A DNA stretch of 64,000 bases from Mycobacterium seoulense. GTDB taxonomy: Bacteria > Actinomycetota > Actinomycetes > Mycobacteriales > Mycobacteriaceae. This document shows positions 13,569 through 21,272 of this stretch, piece by piece. A program made the translations under genes and the position numbers. Numbering within the stretch: position 1 is the first letter of the stretch; each line of letters starts with the position of its first letter. Location of the stretch: NCBI RefSeq assembly GCF_010731595.1, contig NZ_AP022582.1, positions 3,782,001-3,846,000 on the forward strand, written 5' to 3'. The notes beneath the pieces were generated by a model. It saw only the letters and a list, made by a program, of their open reading frames with translations, did no database searches and was not told where the DNA came from.

Positions 13569-15899
13569 ATGGCGAGTTTCGGCAGCGAGTTGCTCGCCGC
13601 CGCGCTCGCCGGCACCGCCGCCGACGAGCACCCGCTGCGCCACGTCGCCGAGCTGCCGCCGCGAAGCGGCCGCCCGCACAGCTGGCCGGCGTGGGCCGAG
13701 CCGGACGTGGTGCGCGCGTTCACCGACCGCGGCGTCGGGTCCCCCTGGTCACACCAGTCGGCGGCCGCTGAGTTGGCTCACGCCGGCCGTCACGTGGTGG
13801 TGAGCACCGGGACAGCGTCGGGCAAGTCCTTGGCGTATCAGCTCCCCGTCCTCAACGCGCTGGCCACCGATCCACGTGCCCGGGTGCTGTACCTGTCGCC
13901 GACGAAGGCGCTGGGCCACGATCAGTTGCGAGCCGCGCACGCGCTGACGGCGGCGATCCCGCGGCTGCACGACGTCGCCCCCACCGCCTACGACGGCGAC
14001 AGTCCCCCGGAGGTCCGCCGCTTCGCGCGCGAACGGTCCCGCTGGCTGTTCTCCAACCCCGACATGATCCATCTGTCGATCTTGCGCAACCATGCCCGCT
14101 GGGCCGTGCTGCTGCGGGGTCTTCGCTTCGTGATCGTCGACGAATGCCATTACTACCGTGGGGTTTTCGGCTCCAACGTGGCGATGGTGCTGCGCCGGTT
14201 GCTGCGGCTGTGCGCCCGGTACTCGTCGGCGCCCACGGTGATCTTCGCCAGCGCGACGACGGACGCGCCTGGCGCGACGGCCGCCGAGCTGATCGGGCTT
14301 CCGGTCGAGGAGGTCACCGAGGACGGTTCGCCGCAGGGCGCCCGGACGGTGGCGCTGTGGGAGCCCGCGCTGCGGGCCGACCTGCTGGGCGAGAACGGGG
14401 CGCCGGTGCGCCGCTCGGCCGGCGCGGAGGCGGCGCGGGTGATGGCCGACCTGATCGCCGAGGGGGCGCAGACGCTCACGTTCGTCCGCTCTCGGCGCGC
14501 CGCGGAGCTGACCGCCCTGGGCACCCAGGCGCGGCTGGCCGACATCGCCCCGGAACTCTCCGGCAAGGTGGCGTCGTATCGGGCCGGATATCTCGCCGAG
14601 GACCGCACCGCCCTGGAGCGCGCCCTGGCGGAAGGCCGGCTGCGCGGGCTGGCCACCACGAATGCCCTGGAGTTGGGTGTCGACATCGCGGGGCTGGACG
14701 CGGTGGTGCTCGCCGGGTTCCCCGGGACGGTCGCGTCGTTCTGGCAGCAGGCCGGCCGGTCGGGCCGGCGCGGGCAGGGCGCGCTGGTGGTGCTGATCGC
14801 CCGCGACGATCCGCTGGACACCTACCTGGTCCACAACCCCGCGGCGCTGCTGGGCAAGCCGGTCGAACGGGTGGTGATCGACCCCGCCAATCCCTACCTC
14901 TTGGGCCCCCAACTTCTGTGTGCGGCAACCGAAATGCCGCTCGATGAGGCCGAGGTGCGTGACTTCGGCGCCACGGCGGTGGCCGAGGGCCTCATCGACG
15001 ACGGACTGCTGCGGCGCCGCAACGGCAAGTACTTTCCAGCGGCCGGCCTGGAACCGCACGGGGCGGTGGACATCCGGGGGTCGGCGGGCGGCCAGATCGT
15101 CATCGTGGAGGCCGACACCGGGCGGTTGCTGGGCAGCACCGGCGTCGGTCAGGCCCCGGCGTCGGTCCACCCGGGCGCCGTCTACCTGCATCAGGGGGAG
15201 AGTTACGTCGTCGACTCGCTGGACCTCGAGGACGCGATCGCCTTCGTGCACGCCGAGGACCCCGGTTACGCCACGTTCGCGCGGGAGATCACCGACATCG
15301 CCGTCACCGGCACCGGGGAACGCTCGCGGTTCGGGCCGGTCACCCTGGGGCTGGTGCCGGTCACCGTTACGCACCGGGTGGTGGGGTATCTGCGCCGCCG
15401 GCTTTCCGGGGAGGTGATCGACTTCATCGAGCTGGATATGCCGGAGCAGACGCTGGCGACGACCGCGGTGATGTACACCATCACCGAAGAGGCGTTGCTG
15501 CGCAACGGTATTGACGCACCACGGATCCCCGGGTCGCTGCATGCCGCCGAGCACGCGGCGATCGGCCTGCTGCCGTTGGTGGCCAGCTGCGACCGTGGCG
15601 ACATCGGCGGCCTGTCCACGGCGGTGGGACCGGACCCGGCGGGTCTGCCCAGTGTCTTCGTCTACGACGGTTATCCCGGCGGCGCCGGATTCGCCGAACG
15701 CGGCTTTCGCCAGGTGAGCACCTGGCTGGGCGCGACGGCCGCCGCCATCGAGGCGTGTGAGTGCCCGCGGGGGTGTCCGTCCTGCGTGCAATCCCCCAAA
15801 TGCGGCAACGGCAACGACCCGCTCGACAAGGCGGGTGCGGTGCGCGTGCTGCGACTGGTGCTCGCGGAACTGCCGCACCCGGCGCGATCCGGCGGATGA
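13569..15899 (+). CDS. DECH-box ATP-dependent helicase with C-terminal zinc motif (Rv3649 homologue, MrfA-like)
   Basis: A 776-residue superfamily 2 helicase. It has Q-motif-like WSHQ, Walker A STGTASGKSLAY, Walker B VIVDECHYYRG (DECH), SAT as FASATTD, and motif VI QQAGRSGRRGQG. The C-terminal third matches DUF1998 and ends with four cysteines, CECPRGCPSC plus CGNGNDP, as in Bacillus MrfA and yeast Hrq1. MrfA repairs mitomycin crosslinks. The actinobacterial version is named for its steady linkage to Tad secretion genes (helicase/secretion neighbourhood), which also lie nearby here. AGGAGGG at 13557-13563 sets the ATG at 13569. The true substrate in mycobacteria is not shown by the sequence. 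Confidence 0.88.
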   Translation: MASFGSELLAAALAGTAADEHPLRHVAELPPRSGRPHSWPAWAEPDVVRAFTDRGVGSPWSHQSAAAELAHAGRHVVVSTGTASGKSLAYQLPVLNALATDPRARVLYLSPTKALGHDQLRAAHALTAAIPRLHDVAPTAYDGDSPPEVRRFARERSRWLFSNPDMIHLSILRNHARWAVLLRGLRFVIVDECHYYRGVFGSNVAMVLRRLLRLCARYSSAPTVIFASATTDAPGATAAELIGLPVEEVTEDGSPQGARTVALWEPALRADLLGENGAPVRRSAGAEAARVMADLIAEGAQTLTFVRSRRAAELTALGTQARLADIAPELSGKVASYRAGYLAEDRTALERALAEGRLRGLATTNALELGVDIAGLDAVVLAGFPGTVASFWQQAGRSGRRGQGALVVLIARDDPLDTYLVHNPAALLGKPVERVVIDPANPYLLGPQLLCAATEMPLDEAEVRDFGATAVAEGLIDDGLLRRRNGKYFPAAGLEPHGAVDIRGSAGGQIVIVEADTGRLLGSTGVGQAPASVHPGAVYLHQGESYVVDSLDLEDAIAFVHAEDPGYATFAREITDIAVTGTGERSRFGPVTLGLVPVTVTHRVVGYLRRRLSGEVIDFIELDMPEQTLATTAVMYTITEEALLRNGIDAPRIPGSLHAAEHAAIGLLPLVASCDRGDIGGLSTAVGPDPAGLPSVFVYDGYPGGAGFAERGFRQVSTWLGATAAAIEACECPRGCPSCVQSPKCGNGNDPLDKAGAVRVLRLVLAELPHPARSGG

Positions 15900-15977
15900 C
15901 GACCGGTCCCCCGGCGGCCGACCACGGTGATGTGCCCCGGACGCCGATGCCAAGCCCGAGGCCTTGGCCCGTCGCCG

Positions 15978-15983
15978 TAAAAT
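15978..15983 (+). promoter_or_regulatory. Leaderless -10 box for the Rv3651 homologue
   Basis: TAAAAT, one of the few A/T-rich hexamers in the area, followed by seven bases and the ATG at 15991. The spacing indicates a leaderless mRNA; it also supports this start over an in-frame TTG at 15964. Confidence 0.6.
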
Positions 15984-15990
15984 CGGCCGC

Positions 15991-17028
15991 ATGGGCCACG
16001 ACTGGCTGCTCGTGGAGACGCTGGGCGGCGAACCAACCGTGGTGGCGCAGGGGCGCCAACTGAAAAACCTCGTCCCTATCACCACGTTCATGCGCCGCAG
16101 CCCCTATCTCTCCGCGGTCCGGACGGCGATCGCCGAATCGGTGCAGACCGGGCAGAGCCTGACCAGCATCACCCCCAAGCGCGACCGCGTCATTCGCACC
16201 GAACCGGTGGTGATGTCCGACGGCCATATCCACGGCGTGCACGTGTGGACGGGGCCCGCCGACGCCGAACCGCCCGAGCGGCCCACGCCCGGGCCGCTGA
16301 AGTGGGACCTGACGCTGGGCGTCGCCACCGACACCCGGGAGTCGCTGATGAACAGCGGGAAGAATCCCGAAGTCGAGGTGACCTTCGGCAGGGCCTTCGC
16401 GGAAGACCTCCCCTCTCGCGAGCTCAATCCCAACGAGACCAAGGTGCTTGCCATGGCCGTCAAGGCCGAACCCGACCAGACACTCTGCAGCACCTGGGAT
16501 CTCACCGATTGGCAGGGCAATCCGATGCGGATCGGTTTCGTCGCGCGCACCGGCCTGGAGGCCGGCCCCGACGGCCGGGACCACCTGGTCGCCCGGGCGA
16601 TCAACTGGCGCGCCGAACTCAAGGGCCCGGAGGTCTCGACAGACGATCTGGCGCAACGGATCCTGAGCGGACTGGCCCAGGCCGGCGTCCACCGCGCACT
16701 GATCGACCTCAAGAACTGGGCCCTGCTGAAATGGCTGGACGAGCCCTGCACCTTCTACGACTGGCGGGGCAGCGAGACGGGCAAGCCGAAGGTGCACCCC
16801 GACGACCAACCCCTGGTCTCCTCGATGACTGAGGAATTCGCCCACGGTGCGACCAGCCGAGTGCTGCGCATGCCGGGCCGCGACAGCGAGTGGGTGCCGG
16901 TGCACGTGACGGTCAACAGGGTCGAACTCGAACCGGACACCTACGCCGGGCTGGTCTCGCTGCGGTTGCCCTCCGACGAGGAACTCGCCGCCGCGGGACT
17001 GCCGGGCGGCCCCGACGCGACGGCCTAA
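15991..17028 (+). CDS. Multi-sensor-domain protein (Rv3651 homologue)
   Basis: A 345-residue soluble protein, identical in length to M. tuberculosis Rv3651, which was described structurally as a triple sensor-domain (PAS/GAF-type) protein. No catalytic motif, DNA-binding domain or membrane segment is visible. The N-terminus reads MGHDWLLVETLGGEPTVVA. A possible ligand-sensing role comes from the published fold, not from residues seen here. Its 3' end overlaps the convergent radical SAM gene by 4 nt. In M. tuberculosis this gene is followed by PE_PGRS60/61; here the radical SAM/Lgt-like cassette is in that place. Confidence 0.82.
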   Translation: MGHDWLLVETLGGEPTVVAQGRQLKNLVPITTFMRRSPYLSAVRTAIAESVQTGQSLTSITPKRDRVIRTEPVVMSDGHIHGVHVWTGPADAEPPERPTPGPLKWDLTLGVATDTRESLMNSGKNPEVEVTFGRAFAEDLPSRELNPNETKVLAMAVKAEPDQTLCSTWDLTDWQGNPMRIGFVARTGLEAGPDGRDHLVARAINWRAELKGPEVSTDDLAQRILSGLAQAGVHRALIDLKNWALLKWLDEPCTFYDWRGSETGKPKVHPDDQPLVSSMTEEFAHGATSRVLRMPGRDSEWVPVHVTVNRVELEPDTYAGLVSLRLPSDEELAAAGLPGGPDATA

Positions 17029-18575
17029 CCGACGACCGGCAGCAAGCGTTCGGCGGCGACCGACAGCCGCTGGGCGCCCAGTTGCGGCCACGCCTGCACC
17101 GCGCAGAACGGCGCGCACTGGTCCTGCGCCGAGCGGGTGCCGACGTGCACGCAGCACTGCACCAACCGCTCCTCGATCATCGTCGAGAGGTCCATGAACG
17201 GTTTCACCGTGACGCGGACGACACGCTCACCCAGCATCCGCCTGAGCGCTCGCCGCCGCCCGGGCAGCGCGGCGGACGCCACCGTCAGCAACGTCGCGAT
17301 GCCCAGGTCGCAGCTCTGGCAGATCATGCGCCACACGTCCGACATCTCCGGATGCGACAGCGAAGACCGCTCCGACAGCAAGCCCATCAGGGATTCCCGC
17401 ACGGCCAGCCGCAATTCGCGGGGAATGTCGGAGTCGGCGATCCGGTTGGCGATCAGGCCCAGCTTGGCTTTGAGGTTGTCGTGGCCGATCAGCGCGACCA
17501 GTGAGCGCCAGTTCCCGCTGTCGTCGTTGAGCAGGTACCCGACCGAACAGCAGTGCGGGTGCGAGCACGGCAGCGCGGTCAGGTCCCGCCAGGTGACCAG
17601 GCCGCCGGTCTGCGGTCCCAACCGTTTCAGCACACCGGTGTGGGTCAGCCGGCTGCGCGGATCGATGAGACCCGAACGGCCGGAAGCGAATTGCGGCTGG
17701 ATGCTCACCCCGCCGACGTAGGGTGTGTCCAGCGCCAGCTTGACGACGTCGCCGATCTCGCCGTCGTTGACCCCGAGCGCGGCGGTCATCACGAGCGTGG
17801 TGAAGATTTCGCGTTCGGAAAGTCGCCGCAGCGCCGCCTGTTTGACGCGGGACAGGTCACCGCCCCGGTGGTAGCGGTGCGCGGCCGCCGAGAGCCCGTC
17901 GTACTGCAGATACACCTCGGCCCGTTCGCGATGCTCGGTGAGCAGGTCGAGCAGCCCGTCATCGTGGGCTATCCGCAGGCCATTGGTATTCAACAGGATT
18001 CGTGTTATCGGCCGCGAGCTGAGCTCGGCGAGCAGCTCGGGCAGCTGCGGGTGCAGGCTGGGTTCGCCGCCGCTGAGCATCACCACGTCGAGGCGGCCGT
18101 TCTCGCGCGCGAGCCGCTGGTCGACGTTGGCCAGCACGTCGCCGACGGCGACGACATCGCGCAGGTCGGGCGAGGAGTCGGCGAAACACGTCGGGCAGCG
18201 CAGGTTGCAGGCCGCGGCGATGTCCTCGAGCAGGATGCAGGTGTGCTGGGTCTGCATCTGCGGCAGACCGCGCAGATAGGCCGACGGGATGGGGTCGAAG
18301 TTGTCCGGCGCGTCGGGGACATGGGCCTTGGTGGGCGCGGTCCACTCCTCGAGATAGGAAAGGATCGCGGGGTCCTCGTCGTACAACGTCCGAACGAGTC
18401 CGTGTGTCCGACAGCCACGTTCGAGCCAGACCTGCCCGTCGTCGCGCACGGCCAGCCAGCCGCTGAGCCGCGCCACGTCGCCCAATGGGCGGTCTGGCTC
18501 CTCGGCATGACAGTGCGGGCAAAAGGCGTTGACGTAGCGGTGGATTCGGTCGCCCCGCAGGTCCACGCCGCTCAT
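17025..18575 (-). CDS. Radical SAM protein of the tetraether-lipid-synthase-like (COG1964/Tes) family
   Basis: A 516-residue protein. The radical SAM CxxxCxxC motif is at C123, C127 and C130 (AACNLRCPTCFA). The SAM-binding LSGGEPSLHPQL follows at 168-178 and VYLQYDG at 221-227; this last motif is typical of COG1964, the family of archaeal Tes (MJ0619), which joins two lipids through an sp3 C-C bond. An N-terminal metal knuckle is formed by C19, C22, C55 and H58 (CPHC...CRTHG), comparable to the rubredoxin-like site of Tes. Further C-terminal cysteine clusters (PCSHPHCCS, ICQSC, QCCVHVG...QCAPFC) could hold auxiliary Fe-S clusters. It is last in a three-gene operon with ATGA overlaps. Lipid substrates are inference; an Fe-S radical enzyme is secure. 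Confidence 0.85.
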   Translation of the reverse strand: MSGVDLRGDRIHRYVNAFCPHCHAEEPDRPLGDVARLSGWLAVRDDGQVWLERGCRTHGLVRTLYDEDPAILSYLEEWTAPTKAHVPDAPDNFDPIPSAYLRGLPQMQTQHTCILLEDIAAACNLRCPTCFADSSPDLRDVVAVGDVLANVDQRLARENGRLDVVMLSGGEPSLHPQLPELLAELSSRPITRILLNTNGLRIAHDDGLLDLLTEHRERAEVYLQYDGLSAAAHRYHRGGDLSRVKQAALRRLSEREIFTTLVMTAALGVNDGEIGDVVKLALDTPYVGGVSIQPQFASGRSGLIDPRSRLTHTGVLKRLGPQTGGLVTWRDLTALPCSHPHCCSVGYLLNDDSGNWRSLVALIGHDNLKAKLGLIANRIADSDIPRELRLAVRESLMGLLSERSSLSHPEMSDVWRMICQSCDLGIATLLTVASAALPGRRRALRRMLGERVVRVTVKPFMDLSTMIEERLVQCCVHVGTRSAQDQCAPFCAVQAWPQLGAQRLSVAAERLLPVVG

Positions 18576-19006
18576 CGGGTCACGTGATAGAGCATCGGGT
18601 TCAGCCCGGTACAGATGCCGACGGTGAGGATGGAGGTGAGCGCCCAGCCGATCATCAGTCCCATCCCGATCCCCCTCGCCCAGGCACTCCTCTTCACGAA
18701 CATCAGCGCTCCCCCGCCGACGAAGGCGATCATCGCGAGCAAGACGGCTCCGGTCGCGAACGCGATCTTCGGCGAGGCGGCATTGGCGAGCCCGAACAAC
18801 ACCAGCGGGCCGACGACCGTGTTGATCCCGGCGTACAGGGCCATCCCGGCAATGGCCGCGCCGAGGATTTCCCCACCGCTCGGCTTGCGCTGGGGCGGTG
18901 GCCAGCCGGGGTAGGGCTGGTTCATGTCATAGGGGTAGCCGGGCGGGGGCCAGTCCGGGGGGCGCCAGCCGCCCGGCGGAGGGGGCTCCTGCGGGGGGAT
19001 CGTCAT
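18572..19006 (-). CDS. Small proline-rich membrane protein of the radical SAM cassette
   Basis: 144 residues. The first 45 are a Pro/Gly/Tyr/Trp-rich cytoplasmic-looking tail (PPPPGGWRPPDWPPPGYPYD), followed by three hydrophobic segments at roughly 50-72, 80-103 and 110-132. I do not recognise a named family. Its start overlaps the stop of the Lgt-like gene (ATGA at 19003-19006) and its stop overlaps the start of the radical SAM gene (ATGA at 18572-18575), so the three proteins are translationally coupled. It may anchor or scaffold the other two at the membrane; this is inference. Confidence 0.72.
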   Translation of the reverse strand: MTIPPQEPPPPGGWRPPDWPPPGYPYDMNQPYPGWPPPQRKPSGGEILGAAIAGMALYAGINTVVGPLVLFGLANAASPKIAFATGAVLLAMIAFVGGGALMFVKRSAWARGIGMGLMIGWALTSILTVGICTGLNPMLYHVTR

Positions 19007-19788
19007 GTGGCAACCGCCTCCCGCCGCAGGACGGCGTCGTAGTAGCCCCGCCGGTAGCCCACGCGCAGCCGGACCGCGATGAGGACAAGGGAGGGCAGCA
19101 GGAACCATTGCGGCCGGGTCAAGCCCAGCCACACGGTTTCGTTGGCGCGGACGAACTCGACGAAGAACCTGAACACCGCATAGCCCGCCACATAGAGGAC
19201 GAACAGCTCGCCCCGCTGACCGACCCGGTTGCGCAGCCACAGCAGCGCCGCGAATGCGGCCAGCTGGAAGGCGATTTCGTAGAGGAACGACGGGTGCATC
19301 GCCACGCCGGCCAGGCAGCCGGGGCATTTCGGCGTGCCGGCCGGGGCGTGGACGCCCCACGGCAGGGCGGTCGGGCGTCCCGGCGCCTCGGTGAGGTGGC
19401 AGCCGATGCGGCCGATCGCCATGCCCAGGGCGACCGCCGGCGCGAACAAGTCACCGGTCTTGCCGGTGTAGCCGCCGATCCGCTTGGCGATCAGCACGCC
19501 GACGTAGGCACCGCACAGTCCGCCGAGGATGCTGCGCGACCCGAATTGCCACGCCTGCAGCACCGTCGGGTTCAGCCGAAGGTCGAGGTGCTCGGCCCAG
19601 CCGGACAGGCGCATGCCCAGCGCGCCGCCGACCAGGGCCCCGGTCACCGCCGCCAACGACTGTTCGTTGACCGCTCCGCGCCGGCGCGCCTCGGCGATGA
19701 ACACCACCGCCGCCGCCAGGACGCCCAGCGCCACGAAGACACCATGCACCGGCAACACCATCGGGCCGATCCGCCACTGCGGCACCAC
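19003..19788 (-). CDS. Prolipoprotein diacylglyceryl transferase-like membrane protein (divergent active site)
   Basis: A 261-residue, seven-segment membrane protein of the Lgt superfamily. It retains the Lgt core GMAIGRIG...PGRPTALPWG (about 122-145) and HPSFLYE (165-171). Two key Lgt positions differ. The essential Asn of GRxGNFxN is replaced (GRIGCHLTE), and the FHGG histidine region reads RSILGGLCG. A CPGC pair is present in the following loop (CPGCLAGVAM). It is therefore probably not the housekeeping lipoprotein enzyme, which in M. tuberculosis is encoded elsewhere near trpA. It is the first gene of the cassette. A role in handling a diacylglyceryl group for the radical SAM enzyme is an attractive inference, not shown. 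Confidence 0.8.
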   Translation of the reverse strand: MVPQWRIGPMVLPVHGVFVALGVLAAAVVFIAEARRRGAVNEQSLAAVTGALVGGALGMRLSGWAEHLDLRLNPTVLQAWQFGSRSILGGLCGAYVGVLIAKRIGGYTGKTGDLFAPAVALGMAIGRIGCHLTEAPGRPTALPWGVHAPAGTPKCPGCLAGVAMHPSFLYEIAFQLAAFAALLWLRNRVGQRGELFVLYVAGYAVFRFFVEFVRANETVWLGLTRPQWFLLPSLVLIAVRLRVGYRRGYYDAVLRREAVAT

Positions 19789-19826
19789 GCGGACAGACTA
19801 TTACGTCGGGCAGGCACCGGCCCGCT

Positions 19827-20114
19827 TCAGCCGCTGGCCGGCCCGGCCCGCGCGCCGGCGCTCGCCGCCCCGCCGAAGACCGCCACCCGAACCGTGACGA
19901 CGACGTCGAGACCGTCCACCGCACAACTGGCGTCGGTCCGCATCGCGCGGGCCACCACCGCCGCTTCGGCGCAGGCGGCTTCGGGCCCGGCCGGCAGCCG
20001 GGCCGCGCCGGCCAGGGCGGCCAGGTCGGCGGCCGCCTGCGCCCGGTGACGCGCCACCACGACCGCGCCGACGTACGCCGCGGCCCCGGTGACGCACAGC
20101 AGCACCGCCACCAT
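19827..20114 (-). CDS. TadE/TadG-like minor pilin-type protein (Rv3654c homologue)
   Basis: A small protein of 95 residues from the only ATG, beginning MVAVLLCVTGAAAYVGAVVV. It has one N-terminal membrane helix followed by ARHRAQAAADLAALAGAA, the hallmark of the helicase/secretion-neighbourhood TadE-like family. In frame upstream, GDRGSATLVTAW looks like the natural N-terminal continuation of the pilin-like segment, but no ATG or GTG precedes it; a TTG about 25 codons upstream overlaps the previous gene. The true start is uncertain. It is the last gene of the Tad operon. Such proteins are predicted surface or pilus-associated components. Confidence 0.72.
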   Translation of the reverse strand: MVAVLLCVTGAAAYVGAVVVARHRAQAAADLAALAGAARLPAGPEAACAEAAVVARAMRTDASCAVDGLDVVVTVRVAVFGGAASAGARAGPASG

Positions 20115-20145
20115 CCAGGCCGTGACCAGGGTGGCCGAACCGCGA

Positions 20146-20448
20146 TCACCCCGGTGGCTCCGCCACCGACACCGCTTTGGCCGCAATGTCGAGCGCCGGC
20201 AACAACTTCGAATGCGCGACGACGGTGGCCACCAGGAACTCGCCGTCACGGTGCACCTCGACGTGCGCCCCACCCGGGGCGATGCGGCGAGCCGCGCCGA
20301 GTGCCGAGCTTTCGTCGCCGCGGGCGGCCAGCCGGGCGGCCTCGCGGGCGGCGTCCACGCAGCGCACCTGCATCGACACCGCGGTGACGCCGGCCAGGCA
20401 GAGCACCAGCACGACGACCAGCGTGGCGACCCCCAGCGCGGCCTCCAC
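20146..20448 (-). CDS. TadE-like minor pilin (Rv3655c homologue)
   Basis: 100 residues from the GTG at 20448 (VEAALGVATLVVVLVLCL), the start equivalent to that used for Rv3655c. One membrane helix is followed by AREAARLAARGDE, typical of TadE. Directly upstream in the same frame is GGAGAS-T, so the full class III prepilin signal G|ASTVE is encoded even though its glycine precedes the annotated start. No canonical start codon exists further upstream in that frame before it overlaps the Flp gene. The mature protein may thus begin earlier than annotated. It follows the Flp pilin gene. Confidence 0.75.
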   Translation of the reverse strand: MEAALGVATLVVVLVLCLAGVTAVSMQVRCVDAAREAARLAARGDESSALGAARRIAPGGAHVEVHRDGEFLVATVVAHSKLLPALDIAAKAVSVAEPPG

Positions 20449-20471
20449 TGTGCTGGCACCCGCACCGCCGG

Positions 20472-20675
20472 CTACACCTTGGTGTTGAGCGCGCGACCGA
20501 TGATGTTGGTCAGTGCCGACACGATGGAGTCGCCGGTGACGACGGTGTACAGGATCGCACCGAAGGCGGCGGCCGCGATGGTGCCGATGGCGTACTCGAC
20601 CGTGGACATGCCCGCCTCGTCGGACGCCAGGACCGTCACACGGGCCACAATGACACGAAATATGTTGTGCACCAA
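20472..20675 (-). CDS. Flp-type pilin subunit (Rv3656c homologue)
   Basis: A 67-residue Flp/Fap pilin precursor. It has a short basic leader, then the prepilin peptidase site EAG|MSTVEYA with the conserved +5 Glu. The hydrophobic helix AIGTIAAAAFGAILYTVV and a short C-terminal tail follow. It is the probable structural subunit of the filament or pseudopilus assembled by the adjacent TadA/B/C proteins. No prepilin peptidase gene is present in the locus, so one encoded elsewhere would be needed. Confidence 0.88.
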   Translation of the reverse strand: MVHNIFRVIVARVTVLASDEAGMSTVEYAIGTIAAAAFGAILYTVVTGDSIVSALTNIIGRALNTKV

Positions 20676-20690
20676 TGCTTTCCTTTCTTC

Positions 20691-21272
20691 TCACCATAAT
20701 CCGAAGACGTCTCCGGCGAGCCCGGCCACCACCGGAACGATGCCCAGGCACACGAACGCCGGCAGGAAGCACAATCCGAGCGGTCCGGCGATCAACACCC
20801 CGGCGCGCTCGGCGGCGGCCGTGGCCGCGTGCGCGACGTCGTGCCGGGACTGGTCGGCCAACTCGGCGACACCCTCGGCCAGCGCGGCGCCCGAGGACGC
20901 CGAACGCCGGGCCAGCCGCAGCAACGCTTCGACGTGCGCGTCGGGCCGGGCGCCCGGCGTAACCGACCACGCGACAACGGGATCGGCGCCCAGCGCCAGC
21001 AGGTCGGCCGCTCGCCGCAGCACGTGGGCCAGTGTGGGCGGCGCGGACGTTGCGGCGGCGGCCGCGGCGGTGGCCACCGCCATGCCCGCGCCCAGGCACA
21101 CGGCCAGCACGTCGAGACAGGACGCGACCGCCAGCGGGTCGTCGTTCAGGGCCGGCCCGAGGCCGTGGCGGGTTCGCCGCTCGCGGACCGATATCCGAGC
21201 GCGCGCCCGCACCAGCGATGGGCCCGGGGCGATCCACGCGGCGACCGCCAGCAACACCGCCGCCGCGCTCAC
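20691..21272 (-). CDS. tadC: TadC-like inner-membrane platform protein (Rv3657c homologue)
   Basis: 193 residues, with an N-terminal hydrophobic segment, a helical cytoplasmic middle (type II secretion F domain pattern ALAEGVAELADQSRHDVAHA) and a hydrophobic C-terminal hairpin GVLIAGPLGLCFLPAFVCLG. It pairs with TadB to form the membrane platform of the Tad machine. The GTG start overlaps the tadB stop as GTGA (21269-21272), consistent with translational coupling. Confidence 0.82.
   Translation of the reverse strand: MSAAAVLLAVAAWIAPGPSLVRARARISVRERRTRHGLGPALNDDPLAVASCLDVLAVCLGAGMAVATAAAAAATSAPPTLAHVLRRAADLLALGADPVVAWSVTPGARPDAHVEALLRLARRSASSGAALAEGVAELADQSRHDVAHAATAAAERAGVLIAGPLGLCFLPAFVCLGIVPVVAGLAGDVFGLW

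Noticed and set aside
13749..16091. 780-residue open frame antisense to the helicase gene
   Set aside because: Arg/Gly/His-rich composition without domains, produced by the GC-rich third-position pattern of the real plus-strand gene.
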